This document shows positions 1 to 6,027 of a stretch of DNA of 64,000 bases, piece by piece (the first letter of the stretch is position 1; the number at the start of each line of letters is the position of its first letter). Source of the stretch: Anaerolineales bacterium (lineage in GTDB: Bacteria > Chloroflexota > Anaerolineae > Anaerolineales > UBA4823); NCBI GenBank assembly GCA_003105035.1, contig PQAL01000002.1, positions 1 to 64,000 on the forward strand, given 5' to 3'. The notes beneath the pieces are model-generated. The model was not told the origin of the DNA. It saw only the letters and a program-made list of their open reading frames with translations, and made no database searches. The translations under genes were made by a program, and so were the position numbers.

Positions 1-126
1 GGATTCGAGCAGTTAATCACGCATTTTATCAACTGTGTACAGCAGCGCACCACACCACTTACCTCGGCTCAGGAAGCTTATCGCACCCAGCTGCTCTTGG
101 AACAGATGGTAGCAGCCGGTTCGTGA
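1..126 (+). CDS. C-terminal fragment of a probable Gfo/Idh/MocA oxidoreductase (cut by window start)
   Basis: An open frame runs from the first base to a TGA at 124-126 and encodes 41 residues. The end of the protein (a helix with CVQQRTTPL, then AQEAYRTQLLLEQM) resembles the usual C-terminal tail of Gfo/Idh/MocA dehydrogenases, where a Pro-containing turn is followed by a helix of the type A..a..ll.A...S. That assignment rests on a short stretch and is tentative. It lies 72 bases before the KDPG aldolase fusion on the same strand, so the two are probably co-transcribed. Confidence 0.5.
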   Translation, partial: GFEQLITHFINCVQQRTTPLTSAQEAYRTQLLLEQMVAAGS

Positions 127-146
127 GCTTCAATCCAAGAAAACCC

Positions 147-173
147 GACCGCGTTCTGAACAAGCACGCGGTC
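147..173 (+). terminator. Short hairpin between the first two genes
   Basis: GACCGCGT (147-154) and ACGCGGTC (166-173) form an 8-bp stem with an 11-nt loop. Only a weak T/A-rich stretch follows, and the ribosome binding site of the next gene begins 14 bases later. It could be a weak terminator or an intercistronic processing hairpin. Confidence 0.35.
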
Positions 174-198
174 TTATATTATCTTTAGGAGATTAGAC

Positions 199-1221
199 AT
201 GGCAAATCATAACCGCCTCACCGTGCTCAACACGATTGTAGAAACCGGTCTCATCCCGGTGTTCTATCATCGGGATGTTGAGGTGGCAAAAAAGATCGTA
301 GCAGCCTGCGTGGCTGGAGGGGCACGTGTGGCAGAGTTTACCAACCGGGGCGACTTTGCGCCACATGTGTTCCATGAGCTTTCACAGCACTTCGCCAAGG
401 CTGACCCGAAGGTGATCCTGGGGGCGGGCTCCATTGTAGATGCGCCGACGACTGCCCTGTACATAGCTTCAGGTGCCAGCTTTGTTGTCGGCCCAAACCT
501 AAATCCTGAAGTAGCCCGGCTGTGCAACCGCCGCAAGATCTCTTACAGCCCAGGCTGCGGCAGCGCCTCAGAGATCGCTGAGGCTGAAGAGCTGGGTGTG
601 GAGATTGTCAAAGTTTTTCCAGGCGATTCGGTCGGTGGTCCACAGTTCGTAAAATCGATCCTGGGTCCTTGCCCCTGGACGCGTATCATGCCCACCGGCG
701 GCGTGAGTGATACCCGTGAAAGTATCTTCGCCTGGTTTAACGCTGGGGTAGCAGCGGTTGGGATCGGCGGCAACCTGATCAGGAAGGAATGGCTGGCGGA
801 AGGCAACTATGATGCAATTTCGGAGCGCGTGGCACAGGTCTTAGCCTGGATTCGCGAGGCGCGCGGCATGTCTCCCATCGCGGGGATTGAACATGTGGCC
901 TTGTATCCTTACGCTGGGTCTTCCGCGCAAAGCCTGGCAGAATGGTACGGGCAGGTATTTGGCTTCAAGGTTCAAGATGGCAAATCGAGTATCATGCTGG
1001 AAGCCAGCGGTCCTGGCCGGATTGAGCTCATGAAAGAGGGTCAAACAGACCGTTGCCACATCGCGGTAAGGGTGTTTGACTTTGACAAGGCAGCTGAAAT
1101 GCTCAGAGCTAAGGGAGTCGAGCTGGAAGAACCCAAGGTGGGTCAGGATTTTAAAGCCGCATTTTTAAAGCAGACGGACCCGGCCGGAAATCAGGTCCAT
1201 CTGCTATGGAGACGCGTCTGA
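199..1221 (+). CDS. KDPG/KHG aldolase fused to a VOC (glyoxalase-like) domain
   Basis: The 340-residue protein has two parts. Residues 1 to about 220 match the class I 2-keto-3-deoxy-6-phosphogluconate aldolase family, which splits KDPG into pyruvate and glyceraldehyde 3-phosphate. The Schiff-base lysine is K138 in VKVFPG, the catalytic glutamate is E46 in AEFTNR, and the phosphate site is the TGGV motif near 166. Residues 230-340 form a single VOC unit with candidate metal ligands H232, E276, H287 and H334 (the last position is more often Glu). Family aldolases are about 205-215 residues, so the C-terminal domain is an addition. The start has AGGAG at 188-192. The next gene is a convergent KduD-like dehydrogenase, which fits hexuronate/ketodeoxygluconate breakdown. 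Confidence 0.85.
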   Translation: MANHNRLTVLNTIVETGLIPVFYHRDVEVAKKIVAACVAGGARVAEFTNRGDFAPHVFHELSQHFAKADPKVILGAGSIVDAPTTALYIASGASFVVGPNLNPEVARLCNRRKISYSPGCGSASEIAEAEELGVEIVKVFPGDSVGGPQFVKSILGPCPWTRIMPTGGVSDTRESIFAWFNAGVAAVGIGGNLIRKEWLAEGNYDAISERVAQVLAWIREARGMSPIAGIEHVALYPYAGSSAQSLAEWYGQVFGFKVQDGKSSIMLEASGPGRIELMKEGQTDRCHIAVRVFDFDKAAEMLRAKGVELEEPKVGQDFKAAFLKQTDPAGNQVHLLWRRV

Positions 1222-1262
1222 GTGAATTGACGCCTGTCTATTTTGAAAACGGGATGGATTCG

Positions 1263-1302
1263 TCCCTGGTCAACTTATCGGCAGAAGACCAGGGATTTTT
1301 TT
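1263..1302 (+). terminator. Intrinsic terminator of the aldolase gene
   Basis: TCCCTGGTC (1263-1271) and GACCAGGGA (1287-1295) pair perfectly over 9 bp and are followed at once by seven T residues. It sits between convergent genes and closes the upstream + strand transcript. Confidence 0.85.
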
Positions 1303-1311
1303 ACGATTTGA

Positions 1312-2085
1312 CTACCAGGCAAGCCACCCACCATCTACTGCAATATTGGTTCCATGGATATAAGCACCGGCTTCCGAGGCAAGTAGCAGGGCTGCACCTT
1401 GCAGGTCTTCGATCGTACCCCAACGCCCCATCGGGATGCGTGCCTCGATGTCGATTTTCTCACGGTGGTATTCAGGGTCATTCACCAGCGGGTCGGTTAA
1501 ATCGGTATGCATATAGCCGGGGGTGATCGAGTTCACGTTAATGCCCTTGGGTGCCAGATCATTCGACATGGCTCTGGTGAAGCCCAGGACACCGTGCTTG
1601 GAAGCCGTATAGGCAGGGACGAGTAAACCACCCTGGTGTGACAATAGCGAGGCGATGTTGATGATTTTCCCCTGGCCTTGCTTTACCATCTGCCGGGCAG
1701 CAGCCTGAGCGAGGAACCAGGGCGCATTCAGGTTGACCTGGAGTGTATTCTGCCAGTTTTTCACGGAGTATTCTAAGATCGGTTGACGTGGGCAGATGCC
1801 AGCGTTATTTACCAAGATATCCAGCTTGCCAAATTCGGTCACTACCTCATCAATCAGGCGTGCGAAGTCATCTGGGGTAGCAGTCAGTAAATCCACTTGT
1901 TTCCAGGCGTGCTTGTGACCCAAGGCCAGTACTTTAGAGCGCAACTCGATTGGATCATTACGATCAAAACTCACAATATCAGCTCCCGCTTCAGCCAGGC
2001 AAAGGGCAATCCCTTTTCCCAGGCCACGGCGGCTCCCAGTGACGACTGCAACTTTCCCATCGATGCGAAATTTGTCCAGAATCAT
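1312..2085 (-). CDS. kduD: SDR dehydrogenase, KduD-like (2-deoxy-D-gluconate 3-dehydrogenase / 2-dehydro-3-deoxy-D-gluconate 5-dehydrogenase type)
   Basis: A classical short-chain dehydrogenase of 257 residues. It has the nucleotide-binding TGSRRGLG near residue 16, NNAG, an active-site serine in IASLLS, and the catalytic YTASK pair. Features typical of KduD are the N-terminal phrase FRIDGKVAVVTG, the CPRQPILEY loop after NNAG, and the C-terminal GTNIAVDGGWLAW. KduD enzymes interconvert keto-deoxy uronic acid derivatives in pectin and glycosaminoglycan breakdown. The start has GAGGAG on the minus strand. It converges with the KDPG aldolase gene and diverges from the large redox operon. The exact substrate is not settled by sequence. 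Confidence 0.8.
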   Translation of the reverse strand: MILDKFRIDGKVAVVTGSRRGLGKGIALCLAEAGADIVSFDRNDPIELRSKVLALGHKHAWKQVDLLTATPDDFARLIDEVVTEFGKLDILVNNAGICPRQPILEYSVKNWQNTLQVNLNAPWFLAQAAARQMVKQGQGKIINIASLLSHQGGLLVPAYTASKHGVLGFTRAMSNDLAPKGINVNSITPGYMHTDLTDPLVNDPEYHREKIDIEARIPMGRWGTIEDLQGAALLLASEAGAYIHGTNIAVDGGWLAW

Positions 2086-2367
2086 CTTGATCGCTCCTCA
2101 GATTAGTATCGTTGTACGTTTATCACCTTGCGGTGGCTTGTTTGCAAACTTAGCTCAGCGGCTGAAAATATGCCAGCATTTAGCAACAATGCAGGAAGGC
2201 ATAATTCAATTATCTGAGAAAGTTCTTTCCTTTCGCATGGTCAGGTAAATATTAACTTAGTGCAGTATTGCTCATTTGGATTATAGCATCTCCGATTAAT
2301 GAAGAGAAGTAGTGAAACAGATTAAAGAGTAAGCTAATTGTAAAGTCTGAGTGACAAAGGTAATTAC

Positions 2368-2395
2368 TTGACAGCATGAAGAAGTCTGTTATACT
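2368..2395 (+). promoter_or_regulatory. Sigma-70-type promoter of the redox operon
   Basis: A perfect TTGACA (2368-2373) and TATACT (2390-2395) are separated by 16 bases. It is the best promoter match in the gap and points towards the ten-gene operon starting at 2828. Confidence 0.7.
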
Positions 2396-2400
2396 CCAAA

Positions 2401-2414
2401 GTTGTAATTACAAC
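2401..2414. promoter_or_regulatory. Perfect 14-bp palindromic operator at the predicted start site
   Basis: GTTGTAATTACAAC is its own reverse complement and starts 5 bases after the -10 box, so a bound protein would block initiation. The TTGT...ACAA form is typical of GntR-family operators. No GntR gene lies in the window, so the regulator is unknown. Confidence 0.6.
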
Positions 2415-2827
2415 ATAACATTACTACAATTTGAGCATTTTGTAAACCCGAATTAATATCGTCTTTGATTGTTCCTTGAGCATGTAGCATTATTGGTTAC
2501 ATGAATACCCAAGCGTTGGCTGCCAGGAGTTTCTACCCCACTTTTTCATCATGTCTCGGAATGAATTCTTCGCACAGCTTTTGTATTCTCGGCACATCAT
2601 TTAAACACCCGGTCCAGGTAATTTCGGGTCATATTTTTGATAAGGCTTCGCAGGTTGAGCAGGGTGCGGACGAGGGTTCCTCTTTTCAAGAATTAGTTAT
2701 CATGCAGGTTCTCTTGAGTTATCACCTGACCCTTTCTCACAATCCAGGCATAATCAGTGGTTCTACCGCACACTCATAATGATATACTTCCTTTCCAAAC
2801 GGTAGGAACGAGAATGAGGAAACCCCG

Positions 2828-3070
2828 ATGTCTGTCCGAGTCGATCTCAACCCAATTTTGAGAAGAATGTACCAGCCAGGTTACGACCCTGACAAAGGGT
2901 TGATCCTTACCGATGCGGTGGGGAAAACATTGCACGAGATAGTCACCGGCTTGGGTATTCCTCCTGACGAAGTATCTTCGATCCTGGTAAATCATCGTGT
3001 TGAACAGCCAAATTACAAAGTGCAAGACGATGACGTGATCCATCTCTCGGTTGCTATTAGTGGCGGGTGA
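2828..3070 (+). CDS. MoaD/ThiS-family sulfur carrier-like protein
   Basis: A small protein of 80 residues that ends in SGG, the C-terminal Gly-Gly of beta-grasp sulfur carriers (MoaD, ThiS) that is adenylated and thiocarboxylated. The middle and end (DAVGKTLHEIV, then DDDVIHLSVAISGG) follow the usual layout. MoaD donates sulfur for molybdopterin, and this gene leads an operon with a molybdenum hydroxylase, so a role in cofactor making or maturation for that enzyme is likely. No adenylating partner (MoeB) or MoaE lies beside it. The start has GAGGAAACC upstream. Confidence 0.7.
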   Translation: MSVRVDLNPILRRMYQPGYDPDKGLILTDAVGKTLHEIVTGLGIPPDEVSSILVNHRVEQPNYKVQDDDVIHLSVAISGG

Positions 3071-3096
3071 CGGAAGATACTGGGCGAGGTAAGCAT

Positions 3097-3753
3097 ATGA
3101 CAGAAGTACAGCTAACAATAAATGGTAAAGCAACCCGCTGCCAGGAGGACCTAACCATCTTACAAGCTGCCGAGCAGATCGGTATCGAGATTCCGACGCT
3201 CTGTTATAGCCCTGACCTGCATGCCACAGGTGTCTGCCGCATTTGTGCCGTAGAAGTGGAAGGTTCACGGACACTGGTTGGCGCTTGCCATACTCCGGTT
3301 GCACCTGGGATGGTGGTTCGCACACATTCCCCCAAGGTTTTAGCTGCGCGGCGAGCTAACGTCGAGCTTTTGCAAGCCGCACACGATGCCATCTGCGTCA
3401 CCGACCCCACCTGCGAGCTGTGCGATCTTCATAAATTGTGCTCCGATTTGCAGGTACGGCGTAGTGGATTCCGTGTCAGGCAGCGCCGTTCTTATCCTAT
3501 AGAGGTAGACAATCCCTATGTTCTCCGCGACATGTCAAAATGCATTCTATGCCGCAGATGTGTTTCGGTATGCAATGAAATTGCTAAAAAGAATATCTTC
3601 TCCATCGCGTATCGAGGCTATGGCTCTAAAGTGGTGGTGGATTGTGATGTAGCCCTGGTCACCGAAGCCTGTCGAGATTGCGGAAAATGCATCGATTACT
3701 GCCCGACCCAGGCCTTGAGGCTACCGGAGAAAGTAGAGGTAACCAATGCCTGA
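3097..3753 (+). CDS. NuoG N-terminal-like iron-sulfur protein ([2Fe-2S] plus [4Fe-4S] clusters)
   Basis: The 218-residue protein carries a plant-type [2Fe-2S] domain (CYSPDLHATGVCRIC, then GACHTPV), then a Cys-rich region (CVTDPTCELCDLHKLC) at the place of the NuoG His/Cys cluster, then two ferredoxin motifs (CILCRRCVSVC and CRDCGKCIDYC). This is the layout of the N-terminal electron-wire part of complex I NuoG, of bidirectional hydrogenase HoxU and of formate dehydrogenase partners. The catalytic part of NuoG is missing. The chosen ATG at 3097 has GAGGT seven bases upstream; a GTG at 3067 overlapping the previous stop is less likely. It probably links the molybdenum enzyme to the NuoE/NuoF-like pair that follows. 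Confidence 0.85.
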   Translation: MTEVQLTINGKATRCQEDLTILQAAEQIGIEIPTLCYSPDLHATGVCRICAVEVEGSRTLVGACHTPVAPGMVVRTHSPKVLAARRANVELLQAAHDAICVTDPTCELCDLHKLCSDLQVRRSGFRVRQRRSYPIEVDNPYVLRDMSKCILCRRCVSVCNEIAKKNIFSIAYRGYGSKVVVDCDVALVTEACRDCGKCIDYCPTQALRLPEKVEVTNA

Positions 3754-4177
3754 AAAGTTGACCGTCAAAGGACGTGAGCAACTGCTGTCATTGCTGCAAG
3801 CTGAGCATGAGCGTAACAGCCACATCTCTGAGAAATTTATTGAGCAGACCGCAGTATCATTAGGTCTTTCTGTCAGCGAAGTGTACGGCGTAGCAACTTT
3901 CTACCACTTACTCTCGATCAAGCCATTAGGCCGGAATGTCATCCGGGTATGCAAGTGCTTTCCTTGTTACCTCAAAAGTTCGCAGCTGGTGGTGGAGACC
4001 ATCCAGAAAGAGTTGGGCATCTCACCCGGTGAGACAACTCCAGACGGCAGGTTTTCCTTTCAATTAACCAATTGCATTGGCGCATGCGACCAGGCCCCGG
4101 CGATGTTACTGAACCATGATCTGCACGGCTGCCTGACCCCCGCCAAGATTGTTAAGGTCCTTCAGGCGTATCCGTAG
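3746..4177 (+). CDS. NuoE-like [2Fe-2S] subunit (24 kDa subunit family)
   Basis: A thioredoxin-fold ferredoxin of 143 residues. It has an N-terminal helical part (VSEVYGVATFYHLLS) and the four cluster cysteines in the NuoE spacing: C-x4-C in CKCFPC, which contains one extra cysteine, and C-x3-C in NCIGAC followed by DQAP. The family passes electrons between NADH-bound flavin in NuoF and other clusters. The gene overlaps the NuoG-like gene by eight bases and lies just before NuoF-like, which suggests translational coupling. As in related hydrogenase and formate dehydrogenase systems, the trio likely forms a soluble NAD(P)H module and not complex I, since no membrane subunits are present. Confidence 0.85.
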   Translation: MPEKLTVKGREQLLSLLQAEHERNSHISEKFIEQTAVSLGLSVSEVYGVATFYHLLSIKPLGRNVIRVCKCFPCYLKSSQLVVETIQKELGISPGETTPDGRFSFQLTNCIGACDQAPAMLLNHDLHGCLTPAKIVKVLQAYP

Positions 4178-4188
4178 AGCGGAAAAGA

Positions 4189-5421
4189 ATGCCAGAAAAG
4201 CAACTTGTTCTCAAAAATTGTCAGGTTATAGATCCCAGGGACATCAACACTTACCTGGAACAGGATGGATTCAAGGCATTAAATCGGGCATTGGGTATGA
4301 CACCCGAAGCGGTTATCGCTGAGGTCAAAGCTTCAAATTTAAAGGGCCGCGGGGGGGCGGGTTTTCCCTGTGGATTGAAGTGGGAGCTTACCCGAAAATC
4401 TGCCGGTGACGAGAAATATTTTATTTGCAATGCGGATGAAGGTGAGGTAGGGACGTTTAAGGATCGTTACATCTTGCAACAAGATCCTTTCACCCTGATT
4501 GAGGCGATCGCGATCGCAGCCTATGCCATAGGCGCGCAACGAGCTTTCATGTACCTCCGCGCAGAGTATCACTATTTGCTTGATCAATTGTTGGATGCAA
4601 TTGCCCAGGTAAAAGCCACGGGGTTCCTGGCGCATGTAAATATAGAAATTTTCGAGGGTGCAGGTGCGTACATTTGTGGAGAAGAGTCTGCGCTCATGGA
4701 CTCGATCGAGGGCAAACGGGGTGAAGCCCGTTTCAAACCCCCCTATCCGCCGAGCAAGGGCTTGTGGGGTAAACCGACGGTAATCAATAACGTCGAAACC
4801 CTGATGAACATTCCCCTGATTATGCTGCATGGCGCGGCATGGTTCAATCAAATTGGGACCGAAAAGAGTAAAGGCACCAAGGTTTTTTCCGTCAGTGGAG
4901 ACGTGGCAAGGCCCGGCGTGTGTGAGTTTGTAATGGGCAGCCGGCTCGATGAAATCGTCCTGGATTGGGCTGGGGCCAAAGATATCAAGATGGTCCAGGT
5001 TGGTGGAGCGACAGGTGCGGTCATCCCGTTTGCGTCGCTCAAGACACCTCTGGCGTTTGAGACGGTGCTGGGTTCAGGTGCAATCACTGTCTTGAATAAC
5101 AGCCGAGACACATTGGATTTTGTCACCCGCACTATCCAGTTTCTCGCTGAAGAATCGTGCGGGAAATGCACTCCTTGCAGGGAGGGGAGTGAGGTAATGC
5201 TCGAAATTCTGGAACGACTGGCCAAGGCGGATGGTCAACCCGAAGATATCAACACTCTGTCGGAATTATCCACGGTATTGTCTCTTACCTCGTTGTGTGG
5301 GTTGGGGCAGGCCACTTCGATCCCGGTGCTGGATACCCTCAAATATTTCAGAAACGATTATGATGCTCGCATAAGACAATCCGTTCTCTTACGCGCTGTG
5401 CGGCGCCAGACAAACCAGTGA
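4189..5421 (+). CDS. NuoF-like NAD(H)/FMN-binding subunit (51 kDa subunit family)
   Basis: The 410-residue protein shows the FMN motif GRGGAGFPCGLKW (Cys where NuoF usually has Thr), the CNADEGEVGTFKDR motif, the NADH-site GAGAYICGEESAL, and the [4Fe-4S] cysteines in ESCGKCTPC plus a fourth in SLTSLCGLG near residue 370. These are the full set of sites for hydride transfer between NAD(H) and FMN. It lacks the extra ferredoxin domains found at the ends of HydB or bifurcating NfnB-like proteins. Its position between NuoE-like and the molybdenum hydroxylase subunits suggests it is the NAD(P) exit or entry point of that enzyme. Confidence 0.88.
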   Translation: MPEKQLVLKNCQVIDPRDINTYLEQDGFKALNRALGMTPEAVIAEVKASNLKGRGGAGFPCGLKWELTRKSAGDEKYFICNADEGEVGTFKDRYILQQDPFTLIEAIAIAAYAIGAQRAFMYLRAEYHYLLDQLLDAIAQVKATGFLAHVNIEIFEGAGAYICGEESALMDSIEGKRGEARFKPPYPPSKGLWGKPTVINNVETLMNIPLIMLHGAAWFNQIGTEKSKGTKVFSVSGDVARPGVCEFVMGSRLDEIVLDWAGAKDIKMVQVGGATGAVIPFASLKTPLAFETVLGSGAITVLNNSRDTLDFVTRTIQFLAEESCGKCTPCREGSEVMLEILERLAKADGQPEDINTLSELSTVLSLTSLCGLGQATSIPVLDTLKYFRNDYDARIRQSVLLRAVRRQTNQ

Positions 5422-5451
5422 TGGGATGAGATACGAAAGGTGCTCAACCAG

Positions 5452-6027
5452 ATGACGGACTCCTATCTGTGCCCTTACTGTGCGGTAACGGTCGATGCAT
5501 TCGATGCACTGAAAACACATGTCATCGCCGAACACTCGACAGAACCGCTTCCATTGCCTGATGGCGTGATCCAGCTCACGATAAATAAACAAGCCTATCA
5601 GCTTTATGTAGAGCCAGAATGGACACTGCACCATGTCATCCATGACCGCTTAGGGCTTACCGGAACGAAGACGTTTTGCGACCGAGGCGCCTGTGGCTCC
5701 TGCACGGTCAACATTGATAGCCGGCCGGTACTCTCCTGCATGACGCTTGCGATCGAGTGTAAGGGCAAGACCATCGAGACCATTGAAGGGATTTCAGCTG
5801 ACCACCATCCTTTGATTGAAGCGTATGTCACGCAGCATGCCATGCAGTGCGGCTATTGCACGCCCGGTTTTATTGTGACTGGCAAGGCGTTGCTTGACCA
5901 CAATGCCGATCCAACTGAGGAAGAAATTAAGGAAGCATTGGCGGGTAACCTTTGCCGCTGCGGTACCTACCCTCAACATCCCAAAGCAGTGCTTGAGGCA
6001 GCTCAGGTTCTCAGGGAAGGAAGATGA
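5452..6027 (+). CDS. Molybdenum hydroxylase [2Fe-2S] subunit with N-terminal C2H2 zinc-finger-like extension
   Basis: The body is the small subunit of the xanthine dehydrogenase/CO dehydrogenase family, with the first cluster in CDRGACGSC plus LSCMTLA and the second in CGYC...CRC. Its roughly 155-residue core is normal. The unusual part is the N-terminus: C7, C10, H23 and H28 follow the spacing C-x2-C-x12-H-x4-H of a classical zinc finger, with aromatic and leucine residues at expected places. The ATG at 5452 was chosen; a GTG at 5440 would add four residues. The gene overlaps the catalytic subunit gene by four bases. The finger might mediate docking to the Nuo-like module. Confidence 0.85.
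   Translation: MTDSYLCPYCAVTVDAFDALKTHVIAEHSTEPLPLPDGVIQLTINKQAYQLYVEPEWTLHHVIHDRLGLTGTKTFCDRGACGSCTVNIDSRPVLSCMTLAIECKGKTIETIEGISADHHPLIEAYVTQHAMQCGYCTPGFIVTGKALLDHNADPTEEEIKEALAGNLCRCGTYPQHPKAVLEAAQVLREGR

Larger units (their letters stand above)
2086..2827. other. 742-base divergent regulatory region with long 5' leader
   Basis: This AT-rich gap separates the divergently read kduD-like gene and the redox operon. It contains a clear + strand promoter (2368-2395) and a palindrome (2401-2414), with extra TTGTAA half-sites near 2338 and 2441. The predicted start near 2402 leaves a leader of about 425 bases before the first gene. An open frame of 92 codons at 2501-2779 has no recognisable protein features. 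I see no known riboswitch fold, although a cofactor-sensing leader would fit the molybdenum-enzyme operon that follows. Confidence 0.5.

Noticed and set aside
2501-2779. Open frame of 92 codons upstream of the MoaD-like gene
   Set aside because: No recognisable domain, no clear ribosome binding site, and a composition that does not look like the neighbouring proteins. It lies in a probable leader.
2828-5421. Respiratory complex I genes
   Set aside because: Only NuoE-, NuoF- and N-terminal NuoG-like proteins are present, followed by a molybdenum hydroxylase; no membrane or quinone-site subunits.
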